DNA of 34,089 bases from Aneurinibacillus tyrosinisolvens (GCF_001015055.1 NZ_BBWZ01000047.1:1-34089); one strand, 5' to 3'; counted from the first letter of the stretch, positions 1 to 8,261 are shown. Notes: a model not told the origin generated them from the letters alone. Translations and numbers: made by a program.

Positions 1-107
1 ACAATAATGTTGCCGGATAAAAATTTAACTCGCACACATTCGAAGTTTCACTGTTCAGTTTTCAAGGAACTGTTCTTTCGTTGTCATCCGCTCGTTCAAG
101 CGGCGAC
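1..107 (-). other. 5' leader of an rRNA operon (16S presumably beyond the left edge)
   Basis: On the minus strand this stretch has a small hairpin (CCGCT / AGCGG around 88-104) followed by TTCCTTGAAAACTGAAC near 50-66. That string matches the conserved TTGAAAACT-type element that precedes 16S and 23S genes in Bacillales rRNA leaders and spacers. With the tandem promoters just upstream, the simplest reading is the leader of an rRNA operon transcribed out of the window. No 16S sequence is visible, so a spacer or remnant copy is not fully excluded. Confidence 0.6.
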
Positions 108-113
108 TTAACT

Positions 114-142
114 ATCTTATCAAATCACCAGGGATTTTGCAA
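114..142 (-). promoter_or_regulatory. rRNA operon promoter P2 (sigma-A)
   Basis: Minus-strand -35 TTGCAA (137-142), a 17-bp spacer and -10 TAAGAT (114-119). The transcript would start near 107 and immediately enter an rRNA-like leader. It lies downstream of P1 at 225-254. Confidence 0.6.
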
Positions 143-224
143 TAAGTTTTTTTTGGAAAACCAACTTCATCACTCACATGGATGATTCAATTTTCTCGTT
201 GGCGCCTTCGCAGCGACAAAAAAT

Positions 225-254
225 AATATATCATGTATGAGACCACCATGTCAA
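225..254 (-). promoter_or_regulatory. rRNA operon promoter P1 (sigma-A)
   Basis: Read on the minus strand, a consensus -35 TTGACA (249-254) is followed after 18 bp by TATATT (225-230). It is the upstream member of a tandem promoter pair aimed at the left edge. Such P1/P2 pairs about 110 bp apart are typical of Firmicute rRNA operons. The role follows from the rRNA-type leader downstream; the rRNA genes themselves lie outside the window. Confidence 0.6.
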
Positions 255-280
255 CATCATTTAGGATTTTGATTTTTACC

Positions 281-309
281 CAAAACAAAAAGGGCAGTTG
301 CCACTGCCC
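281..309 (-). terminator. Rho-independent terminator of the acpS-nnrD-ydcC block
   Basis: A 7-bp stem (GGGCAGT / ACTGCCC, 292-309) with a 4-base loop is followed on the minus strand by TTTTTGTTTTG. It sits 17 bp after the ydcC stop and separates this operon from the rRNA promoters. Confidence 0.8.
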
Positions 310-326
310 AGCCATTCCGTTTACTT

Positions 327-1340
327 TTACTTCCCAACCTGATTAAACGTCGATTTTGCAACTTCAATCATTTCCTCGGCAGGCATTGCACCCGACAGTG
401 TATATCCTACCCCGTCATAATCCCACCTTAGCGTTTTCTTTTCCCCTCCTGCCATAATTCCGACCGTGTACCCGAGGTCAACAGGCTCCCCCGTCATAAG
501 GCTTACAGTAGACGCTTGGGATTTGGTTTCAAGGAGTGTAAATGAATAATTTCCGCGGTACCTCAAAACAATCTCGCTGTTTTCCTCATCCTTCTTTACT
601 TTGCTGACATCCTTCAAAGTTACTCCTTCAGGGAGATAATCCGGTTCAATAACACCGGTACTCTGCTCTTTTTTCCCGGTATCAGCCATAGCCGGCGCAG
701 CATCAAGAATCGCCGCCTGCATGTTTCTTTCTTTATTGAAGGCGTCGTTATCAAATTTAGGATTTGGTTCAAAGGAAGTATAACTTAACGTTACCATTGG
801 ATTCATATTGCTATCCATCACATCTACCCGCAGCGGATCGAGCGACTTATTGAGCGTGATTTTCTGGGTCGTTAAAGAGCGGTTCTGATAATCTGCTTTT
901 ACCTGGAAAGAATATTGATCGCCATCCAACTGAAACTTCCTGGCCGAGTCACTAACAATGCTTTTGACCAGTGACTCGTATAAATACACCTGTCCATGCT
1001 TCTCCGGCCAGTCACTTTGGAACCGGAAGCTTTTGTTTAAATGAGGGGTAAGCACAAATACGCCTTCTTCGTTGCGAAGAATAATTTGGGTGATGTCTCT
1101 TTGTTTTGACGTTAAAGCAATCCGATAGAAGTTAGGCTTTTTAAACCATACCTCTACATCATATTCCTGAGGGGTTTTTCCCGTTTGTAATGACAGGGAA
1201 GCCTTGGACTTGTATCCTGACATCTTGTCTATATGTTTAGACAAGTCGGTAACGACACCTGCAGCGTCTTTAGGTGCACACCCCGCCAGGATAAGGACGC
1301 CCAGAAATATGATGAGTGTTAGTGAGAGAACTCGTTTCAT
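327..1340 (-). CDS. ydcC: YdcC-like outer-surface lipoprotein, LolA-like fold
   Basis: 337 residues beginning with a lipoprotein signal peptide and a lipobox LAGC (Cys21), so it should be lipid-anchored on the outer face of the membrane. Residues about 40-215 have the pattern of the LolA/LppX-like beta fold (VWFKKPNFYRI, then an FxxD segment near PNPKFDNDAF). The C-terminal 100 residues (YLPEGVTL... LRWDYDGVGYTLSG... EMIEVAKS) resemble the DUF4367 type. B. subtilis YdcC has this architecture, lies next to acpS and alr, and is a sporulation (sigma-E) gene; the order acpS-nnrD-ydcC here fits. Its biochemical role is not established. The start is supported by AAGGGG 8 bases before the ATG. The usual downstream neighbour alr is absent: an rRNA promoter follows instead. 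Confidence 0.8.
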   Translation of the reverse strand: MKRVLSLTLIIFLGVLILAGCAPKDAAGVVTDLSKHIDKMSGYKSKASLSLQTGKTPQEYDVEVWFKKPNFYRIALTSKQRDITQIILRNEEGVFVLTPHLNKSFRFQSDWPEKHGQVYLYESLVKSIVSDSARKFQLDGDQYSFQVKADYQNRSLTTQKITLNKSLDPLRVDVMDSNMNPMVTLSYTSFEPNPKFDNDAFNKERNMQAAILDAAPAMADTGKKEQSTGVIEPDYLPEGVTLKDVSKVKKDEENSEIVLRYRGNYSFTLLETKSQASTVSLMTGEPVDLGYTVGIMAGGEKKTLRWDYDGVGYTLSGAMPAEEMIEVAKSTFNQVGK

Positions 1341-1346
1341 TTCTTC

Positions 1347-1381
1347 AACCCCTTCGTCTTAATTTCGACAAAGGAGGGGTT
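1347..1381 (-). promoter_or_regulatory. Possible hairpin hiding the ydcC ribosome binding site
   Basis: In the minus-strand RNA between nnrD and ydcC, AACCCCTCCTTTGTC (1367-1381) can pair with GACGAAGGGGTT (1347-1358), the latter containing the ydcC Shine-Dalgarno AAGGGG. The pairing is imperfect in the middle. It could couple ydcC translation to that of nnrD or act as a weak intercistronic structure. Seen in sequence; function is inference. Confidence 0.3.
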
Positions 1382-1387
1382 CCCATG

Positions 1388-2956
1388 TCAATTTCCTGGG
1401 AAATTCGTACCAGGTGAGGCGACAGTATACGACAATTGCTTGATCGCCGGCCCAATCGCTTCTATAACATCACCTGCAAGCGTGGCATGCATCGATCCAT
1501 TCCCGCAAATCTCTCCGGCCATTCCATGGAGGTAAACCGCTAATTGTATGGCATTATTCACATGTCCTGTTTGCGCAATCATCCCCGCAAGCATCCCGGT
1601 CAGCACATCTCCACTTCCGCCTTTTGCCAATGCTGCACTGCCTCGGGGATTAATGGCCACATGTCCGCCAGGGGTGGCGATAAGAGTATAAGCACCTTTT
1701 AAAATCAAATAAACACCGTGCGTTTGAGCGAATTCACGAGCATACTTAACCCGGTTCTGTTCTATCTCAGCTACAGAGCAGCCACAAAGGCGGGCCATCT
1801 CTCCCGGATGAGGCGTTAAAACGATTTCGTTTCTTTTGTACCCCAATATGGAAAGATTACCGGACAGCAAATTGAGAGCATCCGCATCCATGATTAACGG
1901 ACTTTCAACTGTCCGGATAATATCAGCGAGCCACGCGTCCCCGTTATCCCATACAGTAATGCCCGGTCCGATCGCTACAACATCAAATGCTGCAGCGCGT
2001 TCTTTAAGCGTCCCGGCACTTTTTACGGAAAATCGTCCATCTTCAGAGGGCCATCCCCAAAAAACAGGCTCATTCGCTTTGCTCCCTACGACGGGCAGAA
2101 TCGGTTCCGGGACAGCCAGCGTAAGCAAGCCGCACCCCGTGCGCAGCCCCGCTAAAGCAGCCAGCACAGGTGCCCCCGGCATTTCCTTCGAGCCTGCGAT
2201 AACAAGCGCGTGTCCGTAGGTTCCTTTATGGGAAAAACGCGGACGTGCCGGAAGTTTATCCTTTAGTCCCTCTCCAGTAAGAACAGCATCAACTAAGCGA
2301 ACGTGCTCTTCCGCCTTTGGAGGAATTGAAATATCTGCAACAATGAGCTCCCCGGTATGAAGAGCACCCGGGTAAAGGAAGTGCCCCCATTTCGGATACG
2401 CAAACGTAACAGTAAGGTGAGCTTTTACCGCAGCCCCTTCCGCTTCCCCCGTATCACCATTAACTCCCGTCGCTATATCCACGGCCGTTACGATTCCCGA
2501 ATAGTGCTGGAGTTGTTGAACGACGGAAGCAAACGGCTCTCGCAATTTTCCCGTAAAGCCCGTACCAAGCATCGCATCCACCACGACTCCAGCCTCGGAG
2601 AGATCTTCCTGCAGGTCCTCTTGCCGGCCGTGCTCCCAGTATGCCGTATTATATCCGCTCATTTGCAAAATCTTGAGCTGTGTACGAAAGTCTTCACTTT
2701 GTTTTTTCTCATCGCCAACGAGCCAAACCCTTACATCGCTTCCCCTATTCTTTAAATGCCGCACAATTACCAATCCGTCTCCGCCGTTATTTCCCGGTCC
2801 GGCAAGCACTACAATCCGCTCACCCGCCCAGCGCTTCTCCAACTCTCTCACAACGGCAGCTCCTGCATTCTCCATGAGAACAGAACCGGGAATTCCAATT
2901 TGCTGAATGGTGAATCGGTCAATGTCACGCATTTGCTGCGCGCTCACCACGTACAT
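1388..2956 (-). CDS. nnrD: Bifunctional NAD(P)H-hydrate epimerase / ADP-dependent NAD(P)H-hydrate dehydratase
   Basis: 522 residues with two fused domains that repair hydrated NAD(P)H in the cytosol. The N-terminal YjeF_N epimerase domain (about 1-215) carries the nucleotide-binding GPGNNGGDG at 53-61. The C-terminal ribokinase-like dehydratase domain (about 225-510) carries LTPHPGEMARL and the GGSGD motif near 446-450, which holds the catalytic Asp. The length matches the full-length YjeF (NnrE-NnrD) fusion. A strong TAGGAGGG ribosome binding site precedes the ATG. It lies 64 bp after acpS and 47 bp before ydcC on the same strand, an arrangement common in Bacillales. Confidence 0.93.
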   Translation of the reverse strand: MYVVSAQQMRDIDRFTIQQIGIPGSVLMENAGAAVVRELEKRWAGERIVVLAGPGNNGGDGLVIVRHLKNRGSDVRVWLVGDEKKQSEDFRTQLKILQMSGYNTAYWEHGRQEDLQEDLSEAGVVVDAMLGTGFTGKLREPFASVVQQLQHYSGIVTAVDIATGVNGDTGEAEGAAVKAHLTVTFAYPKWGHFLYPGALHTGELIVADISIPPKAEEHVRLVDAVLTGEGLKDKLPARPRFSHKGTYGHALVIAGSKEMPGAPVLAALAGLRTGCGLLTLAVPEPILPVVGSKANEPVFWGWPSEDGRFSVKSAGTLKERAAAFDVVAIGPGITVWDNGDAWLADIIRTVESPLIMDADALNLLSGNLSILGYKRNEIVLTPHPGEMARLCGCSVAEIEQNRVKYAREFAQTHGVYLILKGAYTLIATPGGHVAINPRGSAALAKGGSGDVLTGMLAGMIAQTGHVNNAIQLAVYLHGMAGEICGNGSMHATLAGDVIEAIGPAIKQLSYTVASPGTNFPGN

Positions 2957-3020
2957 CTAACTCCCTCCTAACCCGCGATATATATGTATGTCCAAAGCTT
3001 CTTCGATATGCAGACAAGTA

Positions 3021-3404
3021 TCAAAGCTTTTCCACTATTGCCTGCGCTACCGCATATTGTTTACTGTGAGAAATTGATAAATGCCAGTTGCAGTTGGCCG
3101 TTCCTATAACTCTCAACATAACGGAGGGGTCGACAAGCACACCGGGCTTTCCTGTTTTGTCAGCAATAACCTCCATCTCCTGAAAAGACAATTCTTTTCC
3201 AATCCCTGTACCGAGCGCTTTAGAGATCGCTTCCTTCGCCGCAAAACGTCCGGCGATGAACTCCATTCTTCTTCCTTCAAGCTCCGGGAACACTTCCCTT
3301 TCTTTTTCCGTGAAAACTCTATTCAAGAACGCGTTTTCTTGCCTTCCCACAATTTTATGGATACGCTCGATTTCCACGATGTCAATCCCAATTCCCATAA
3401 TCAA
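3021..3404 (-). CDS. acpS: Holo-[acyl-carrier-protein] synthase AcpS
   Basis: Transfers 4'-phosphopantetheine from CoA to the acyl carrier protein, needed for fatty-acid synthesis. Motifs are GIGIDIVEIERI at the N-terminus (Mg-binding Asp8) and GRFAAKEAISKALGTG (catalytic/metal Glu) in the middle; at 127 residues it is the usual length. I place the start at a TTG codon (3402-3404): GGAGGAG lies 8 bases upstream, and the resulting MIMGIGIDI aligns exactly with the MIYGIGLDI start of B. subtilis AcpS. An upstream in-frame ATG at 3446 would add 14 unrelated residues and overlaps a TATAAT box, so it is unlikely. It is followed by nnrD on the same strand. Confidence 0.92.
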   Translation of the reverse strand: MIMGIGIDIVEIERIHKIVGRQENAFLNRVFTEKEREVFPELEGRRMEFIAGRFAAKEAISKALGTGIGKELSFQEMEVIADKTGKPGVLVDPSVMLRVIGTANCNWHLSISHSKQYAVAQAIVEKL

Positions 3405-3434
3405 GGTTTTTGCTCCTCCTTCTCTTTTCTTATC

Positions 3435-3459
3435 ATTATAGAGCATTTAAATGGCAACA
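3435..3459 (-). promoter_or_regulatory. Possible sigma-A promoter for acpS
   Basis: A perfect -10 TATAAT on the minus strand (3435-3440), with only a weak -35 (TTGTCT at 19 bp). It lies about 30 bp before the TTG start of acpS and downstream of the amidase terminator, where a new transcript is expected. Confidence 0.4.
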
Positions 3460-3477
3460 AGACAAACCCTGCACGGG

Positions 3478-3507
3478 AAAAGCCAGCCTCATAAAGGGGC
3501 CGGCTTT
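3478..3507 (-). terminator. Terminator of the amidase gene (stem works on both strands)
   Basis: A 10-bp stem with one G-T pair (AAAGCCGGCC / GGCTGGCTTT) starts 6 bases after the amidase stop. The minus-strand tail has only four T; the plus-strand tail is richer in T, but no plus-strand gene ends here. Confidence 0.55.
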
Positions 3508-3513
3508 CTTTTA

Positions 3514-5247
3514 TTAATTATTATTTACATATTCTTTAATTCCTTCATACAGGCTGTCGGCTACGCCTTGCTGAAAACTCTCATCCGTCATCTTTGCTGT
3601 TTCCTCCGGATTGCTGATAAACCCAATTTCAACGAGAATGGCGGGCATTTTGGTGTATTTGATCACCTGGAAGCCTGCAGTTTTAACTTTGCGGTCCATA
3701 AATCCTGTAGCCTGGGAAAGGTGCCTGTGCACGGTCGCCGCATATGTTTTACTTCGTTCAGCATAGTAATACGTTTCAGTTCCACCTGGCTTAGGGTTGT
3801 TATCCACCGAATTAATATGGACAGAAATAAATAAATCCGCTTTATTGTTGTTTGCGATATTCACCCGATCCGTCAGCGTAGGATATGTATCGCTTTCACG
3901 TGTCATAATAACTTTGAACTTGGAATCACCGTTGAGGGCATCGGCAAGCTTTTGGGAAATCCCAAGCGTGATGTTCTTTTCCTTCGCACCATTTCCAACT
4001 GCACCTGAATCTGTTCCGCCATGTCCTGCATCAACCACAATGACGACCTGTTCTTTTCCGGATAAGGGCACAGCAGGCTGTACAGGAGGAATAGGTACTG
4101 GTCCAGCTTGTCCATTAGAAGAACCTTCAGGACTAGGATTTTCTATAACAGGCGGCTGGGGGGCGGGAGTTTCCACCGGCTTCGGTGCCGTAAGCTTCAC
4201 CTGCGTACCGTACTCCGTGGAAACAATGTCGTATTTAGGTTTGTCTGTCAATTCAATAGCAACGCGGACTGTACCTGTCTCAGGCGTTTGGCTGTATCGA
4301 ATCGCTTTAATAACAGAAGTAGATGCTTCTCTACTTGTTATAGGAAGATTATTAGATGCGAGCTCCGCATTTTGAAAATCCAGTACGACCCGGTCTGGGT
4401 TCGGCAGCGTAAAATGCTTAACGCTGACCTTCCCATCCGACTTAACCTGCAATCCTGTTTCTGTTTTCTCAATGCCTACAATTTTAACAGGGGGAACAGC
4501 CGGTTTCGCAGGAGGAACAACCGGAGGCTGACTCACCTTTCCCATCGCAAATTCTGTTTTATTCGAATTCCAGCTGCCTGTTCCTCCGATAAGGGAAGGA
4601 AAGGAGGAAAGAGGAACTGCAACCTCACCATTAATAACCCGGTAGCCCTTCTGTAACGGACGAACGTCACTGCCTTTCTGCAGGCTAATCGAACCATTTT
4701 TCTGATTTACCTGATATCCTGCCGCGGAGGCGATTTCTTTAAGCGCAACAAAATAATCTCCTGATATCTGATAAACACCCGAAGAAGTAGCCTTTCCCTC
4801 AACCTTGACATTTACAGGGCGGTTTAGAATCACACTTCGAGTATCGCCTTCCCACCCAACCGCTGCGCCAAGAAGCTCGCCAAGCGCACGAAATGGAAGG
4901 AACGTCCGCCCCTTCGTCACACTGGGGGAAACGCCAAGGTTCTTCTTCACACCATTAACTTTCGCTATCGGCGAGTTAATCGTGAGTTCCACATTCTTGC
5001 CGCCGCTTTTGATTGTCACCCGCTGTTCTTTTGCATTCCAATTCACATCCATGTTCATTCCCTGCTTAAGAACATAGACAGGGACAAGCGTTCTGCCGTT
5101 GACAACTTGCGGAGGAACATCCGACTTTACTTCTTTTCCATTTACCCACAGATAAACAGTGGAAGCAGCGTTCACCTGACCAGGGGCAGAAAAGACTCCC
5201 GCTAAGAGAAACAGGAAAATCCCCATGTAACACAATATTTTTCTCAT
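3514..5247 (-). CDS. Secreted N-acetylmuramoyl-L-alanine amidase with stalk and AMIN domains
   Basis: 577 residues. It cleaves the bond between muramic acid and the stem peptide in peptidoglycan, outside the membrane. A signal peptide (about 1-27) is followed by a copper-amine-oxidase-N-like stalk domain (about 30-140), a second degenerate copy, an AMIN domain (about 255-350), a Pro-rich linker and a C-terminal Amidase_3 domain (about 401-577). Zinc ligands are His409 (DAGHG), Glu423 (AKEKN) and His477 (SVHIN); the catalytic Glu540 is in LVEIG. The start at 5247 is preferred over an ATG 18 codons upstream because GGGAGAGG lies 7 bases before it and the signal peptide then begins MRKILCY. It is a single gene between its own terminator and the AI-2E transporter gene. 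It could act in cell separation or sporulation; the sequence does not say which. Confidence 0.92.
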   Translation of the reverse strand: MRKILCYMGIFLFLLAGVFSAPGQVNAASTVYLWVNGKEVKSDVPPQVVNGRTLVPVYVLKQGMNMDVNWNAKEQRVTIKSGGKNVELTINSPIAKVNGVKKNLGVSPSVTKGRTFLPFRALGELLGAAVGWEGDTRSVILNRPVNVKVEGKATSSGVYQISGDYFVALKEIASAAGYQVNQKNGSISLQKGSDVRPLQKGYRVINGEVAVPLSSFPSLIGGTGSWNSNKTEFAMGKVSQPPVVPPAKPAVPPVKIVGIEKTETGLQVKSDGKVSVKHFTLPNPDRVVLDFQNAELASNNLPITSREASTSVIKAIRYSQTPETGTVRVAIELTDKPKYDIVSTEYGTQVKLTAPKPVETPAPQPPVIENPSPEGSSNGQAGPVPIPPVQPAVPLSGKEQVVIVVDAGHGGTDSGAVGNGAKEKNITLGISQKLADALNGDSKFKVIMTRESDTYPTLTDRVNIANNNKADLFISVHINSVDNNPKPGGTETYYYAERSKTYAATVHRHLSQATGFMDRKVKTAGFQVIKYTKMPAILVEIGFISNPEETAKMTDESFQQGVADSLYEGIKEYVNNN

Positions 5248-5423
5248 CTTATACCTCTCCCTTGATGAATCAGTACGGCCCATGTACAATTTCAGAGACA
5301 TTTCGACAATGAAGTACGCATATGCATTTATAATCGGAAATATTTTCTTCTATTGTACAATGTATCCGGGAAGGTATGAATCATTTTTTTCTAATTAATA
5401 AGTCCCATTTTGTCGTGTGCTGT

Positions 5424-6470
5424 TTATTTTTGCTCTAGTTTGGGCTGCAGGTAATTAAAAATTCGACTGTATATGACTTTACTAACCGCATAGACAGGAA
5501 CCGCCAGGATAACTCCGGCCACGCCCGCCAAACTTCCGGCAAAAAGCAGCAGGACGATAATGGTCAGCGGATGAATCTCCAGTTTTTTCCCCATAATATG
5601 CGGGGTAATCAGGTTCCCTTCCATCATTTGAACAACAAGAGATACGGCAATCACCTTAACGATCATAGAAGGAGAAATGGTAAGAGCTACGATGATGGCA
5701 GGAGTAACAGCAATAAACGGTCCCAGGTATGGAATGAAATTCGTGAGCATGGCTGCGATTGCCAGCAGTACGGCATAATCAAGGCCAATAATAGAATAGC
5801 CCATAAAGAGCAGGACACCCACAAGGAAGCTTACTGTAATCTGGCCCCGGATATAATCCCCGATCGTTTCATCGATTTCGGACAGGACATCATCCACCTG
5901 CGCCCGCTTGTCTCTCGGAATTAAGTATTTAATAAACTGCCAGAAGTTCCTCTCATCGCGCAGCATGTAAAACAAAATAAACGGGACGGTAGCTAAAGAA
6001 AACAAGGTGCTTAGCAGCCACGGGACAAACACCCCGGCCTGGTTCTTAAGCTTATCTGCCTTCTGTGATGCCATTTGCAGCCCTTCGTCTATCGCCTCTC
6101 TTAAATAAGGGACTAAATGGAGCTTCATTTGCTGCAGCCTCTCAAGTTGCTTAGGCGCCTGCTCTTTCATATCATTTACTTGTTGTAAGAGGTAAGGCCG
6201 CAGGAAATAAAAGCCTGCCGTCAGGATACCGATAACAACAATGTACACAAACAAAACAGAATAAATTCTTTTTATATTTTTTCTCTCGGCCCAGCGAACC
6301 GCCGGCCGAAAAATATAAAACCCGACTCCTGCCACAATAAACGGAAGAGCGATGGCACGAATAATAATGACAATCGGAACAAAGACAAAACTAGTTTTGT
6401 ATAACATCCAAATAATCAAAAGTATTAACAATAAAATAATCCCTCTTGCAAACCATTTATTTGTCAGCAT
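5424..6470 (-). CDS. AI-2E family (UPF0118) membrane transporter
   Basis: 348 residues with the family pattern: two N-terminal membrane helices, a further helix near 70-90, a soluble coiled segment (about 90-150, QAPKQLERLQQMKLH), then four or five helices including the conserved NFIPYLGPFIAVTPAII stretch. Members export small molecules or ions (AI-2 in E. coli TqsA, Na+/H+ exchange in others); the substrate here is unknown. The start at 6470 is chosen because GGAGAGG stands 9 bases upstream. An in-frame ATG at 6518 would overlap the preceding gene and has no binding site. It follows the HEPN-like gene by 31 bp and is probably co-transcribed with it. The 176 bp from its stop back to the amidase start show no clear terminator. 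Confidence 0.85.
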   Translation of the reverse strand: MLTNKWFARGIILLLILLIIWMLYKTSFVFVPIVIIIRAIALPFIVAGVGFYIFRPAVRWAERKNIKRIYSVLFVYIVVIGILTAGFYFLRPYLLQQVNDMKEQAPKQLERLQQMKLHLVPYLREAIDEGLQMASQKADKLKNQAGVFVPWLLSTLFSLATVPFILFYMLRDERNFWQFIKYLIPRDKRAQVDDVLSEIDETIGDYIRGQITVSFLVGVLLFMGYSIIGLDYAVLLAIAAMLTNFIPYLGPFIAVTPAIIVALTISPSMIVKVIAVSLVVQMMEGNLITPHIMGKKLEIHPLTIIVLLLFAGSLAGVAGVILAVPVYAVSKVIYSRIFNYLQPKLEQK

Positions 6471-6501
6471 CGTCTTCTTCCTCTCCAGCAGCTTGGCAAA
6501 T

Positions 6502-7311
6502 CTATTTGTTTTTATCATAATAAGAGATTTTGAGCTTCGTTAAATCTTTACCCTCATCAATATATTTCATTGCCTTAATAATCATAAGCGATACAATTTT
6601 ATGAGCCTCAATGAGTGTATTTTGTGTAACGTCAAAGGCAGAATGAAGCAACTCCGGAGCATTGGGTGAGTGGGCGATATCTGCAGCGTTCCGCAAATTA
6701 AGAATCCGGCTCTGCACATCATCTTTTGCCTCGTCCATTCCAAGCTCACTTAGTACCCACGGCAGCTTTTTCCTTGCGTGGCCAATAATCGCCTCGACCA
6801 CTTTCGTGAAGAGAAGCATGCGCAGCTTCGGATCCCGCTGCATTTCCTCGGCCAGTCTCATATAATGCAGGGCATTTCGAATTTGCGGGGAGGCAAAGGC
6901 TGTTTTCAGCCGATTAATTGTAAACCCTATTATTTCTTGCGCCTGGTGTGGACTGTAGCATATGAATTCGTGTTCAAGGCGTTTTTTAATCTCTTTCTCC
7001 TTTCTCTCCCTGCACGCATATTTCACCACATCTATTCTGGGCGTATAACCCGCGCTAAAACTAACATAGTCAAGCAGCAATTCCTCAATCTCTTCTCCTA
7101 TACGCTGGCAATCATCCATACTTTCCGCCTCTACCGAAGCGGAAAAATGGACGAGTTGATTTTTTCTCTTTATACGCCCTCTGCAAATCACATTGTACGT
7201 ACCAAGATGTAACGTTACTTTCCCCTCTTCATACTCCGCATTCGGATCCCGTATTGCATCAAACCAGAGGGCAGCAGATCGGCTTTCCGCGTCAATAACA
7301 TACTGGGGCAT
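6502..7311 (-). CDS. Unknown protein with a HEPN-like C-terminal helical domain
   Basis: 269 residues, soluble, no signal peptide. The first 115 residues are predicted mixed alpha/beta and match nothing I recognise. The rest is helical. Around 165-235 it has LLFTKVVEAIIGHARK, then LNLRNAADIAHS, an R-N-x5-H signature like the Rx4-6H catalytic motif of HEPN ribonucleases and the ApeA-like HEPN group. The HEPN call is inference from this motif and helix pattern only. GGGAGG lies 8 bases before the ATG. It stands between the motB terminator and the transporter gene. Whether it is an RNase, a scaffold or a toxin is not decided by the sequence; there is no obvious antitoxin next to it. Confidence 0.6.
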   Translation of the reverse strand: MPQYVIDAESRSAALWFDAIRDPNAEYEEGKVTLHLGTYNVICRGRIKRKNQLVHFSASVEAESMDDCQRIGEEIEELLLDYVSFSAGYTPRIDVVKYACRERKEKEIKKRLEHEFICYSPHQAQEIIGFTINRLKTAFASPQIRNALHYMRLAEEMQRDPKLRMLLFTKVVEAIIGHARKKLPWVLSELGMDEAKDDVQSRILNLRNAADIAHSPNAPELLHSAFDVTQNTLIEAHKIVSLMIIKAMKYIDEGKDLTKLKISYYDKNK

Positions 7312-7410
7312 TCACAATTCCTCCCGGTGCTTTTTACTATCTATACCTCCAACTGCCCGTTCGCTATCAGTCCGTCCCGCTATTTACATCATTTCCCGGC
7401 TGAAAAACAG

Positions 7411-7449
7411 AAAAAAAAAAAAAAAAAGCCGCACCATAAAGGCACAGCT
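7411..7449 (-). terminator. Terminator of motA-motB with a T17 tail
   Basis: Minus strand: a 9-bp stem with wobble pairs (AGCTGTGCC / GGTGCGGCT, loop TTTAT, 7427-7449) followed by 17 consecutive T (plus-strand A run 7411-7427). It lies 23 bp after the motB stop. The homopolymer is unusually long. Confidence 0.8.
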
Positions 7450-7472
7450 TTGTTTCCCTGTGAAAAACCCGA

Positions 7473-8261
7473 TTAATGTTCCCCGCTCTTCGGTGTTTTA
7501 TCTATCGGCGATTGCGAACTTAAAATCATAATCTCAACACGCCGGTTTTTCGCCCGGTCAGCAGGTGTACCATTCGGCGCAACCGGATGGTATTCCCCGT
7601 ATGCACCTACAGAAAGGCGCTTTGGATTAAAGTTATATTCCTCGATTAAATAACGAATTAAATTGGTTGAACGCGCAGTCGAAAGCTCCCAGTTTGAAGG
7701 AAACTGTGCGGTTCGAATCGGAATATTATCCGTATGCCCCTCAATCCGGATAGGATTATCGATCGTGTTGATTATATTAAACATATCTTTTACGATGGCT
7801 TTCGCTGCCGGCTGAAGGGTTGCATCCCCATTAGCGAAGAGAATCGTTCCTGTTACCGTCACATTCACTCCGTTTTGGTCGATATTAATAATAACGTTTT
7901 TTTCAATTCCTTTTGATTGCGCATATTCTTCAAGCTTTTTCTTTATCTGTTCAAACTTCTCCTTCTCCGCGGCAATATCATTTTTTTTCTTAGATGCCCC
8001 TGTATTTATATTCGCTGACGGTGTCGAAGTAGAACCCGGAGCCGGCATGACGAGAGAAGAACCCGAGCCTGTTACCTGTTGAAATGATTCCTTCAGCGCC
8101 TGGAATTTCGCGGCGTCTACCGCACTCATAGAAAATAAAATTAAAAAAACGATAAATAGCAGTGTAATGAAGTCGGCATAGGATACAAGCCACCGTTCAA
8201 GATTTACGTGCTCTTCATGCTTATGCTTCTTTTTGGCCATCCTCTTTCTCACCGCCTGCAT
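7473..8261 (-). CDS. motB: Flagellar motor stator protein MotB (OmpA-like peptidoglycan anchor)
   Basis: 262 residues from this start. With MotA it forms the ion channel that drives flagellar rotation. One membrane helix follows a basic N-terminus; the channel Asp is D30 in WLVSYADFITLL. A Ser/Thr/Lys-rich linker leads to a C-terminal OmpA domain (about 135-250) with EGHTDNIPI and NRRVEIMIL, which bind peptidoglycan. The start at 8261 has GGAAGG 8 bases upstream. An ATG seven codons later (8240) gives MAKKKHKH, which aligns with the MARKKKK start of B. subtilis MotB and is equally possible. The gene overlaps the end of motA by about 41 bp. Some Bacillales have the sodium-type MotPS instead; I cannot separate these by eye. 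Confidence 0.88.
   Translation of the reverse strand: MQAVRKRMAKKKHKHEEHVNLERWLVSYADFITLLFIVFLILFSMSAVDAAKFQALKESFQQVTGSGSSLVMPAPGSTSTPSANINTGASKKKNDIAAEKEKFEQIKKKLEEYAQSKGIEKNVIINIDQNGVNVTVTGTILFANGDATLQPAAKAIVKDMFNIINTIDNPIRIEGHTDNIPIRTAQFPSNWELSTARSTNLIRYLIEEYNFNPKRLSVGAYGEYHPVAPNGTPADRAKNRRVEIMILSSQSPIDKTPKSGEH

Noticed and set aside
4108..4656. Open frame of 182 residues on the plus strand inside the amidase gene
   Set aside because: Arg/Asn/Cys-rich composition, no ribosome binding site, and full overlap with a well-supported secreted amidase.
7411..7427. A17 run as a phase-variation tract
   Set aside because: It forms the T-tail of the motB terminator and lies outside any reading frame; length change would alter only termination.
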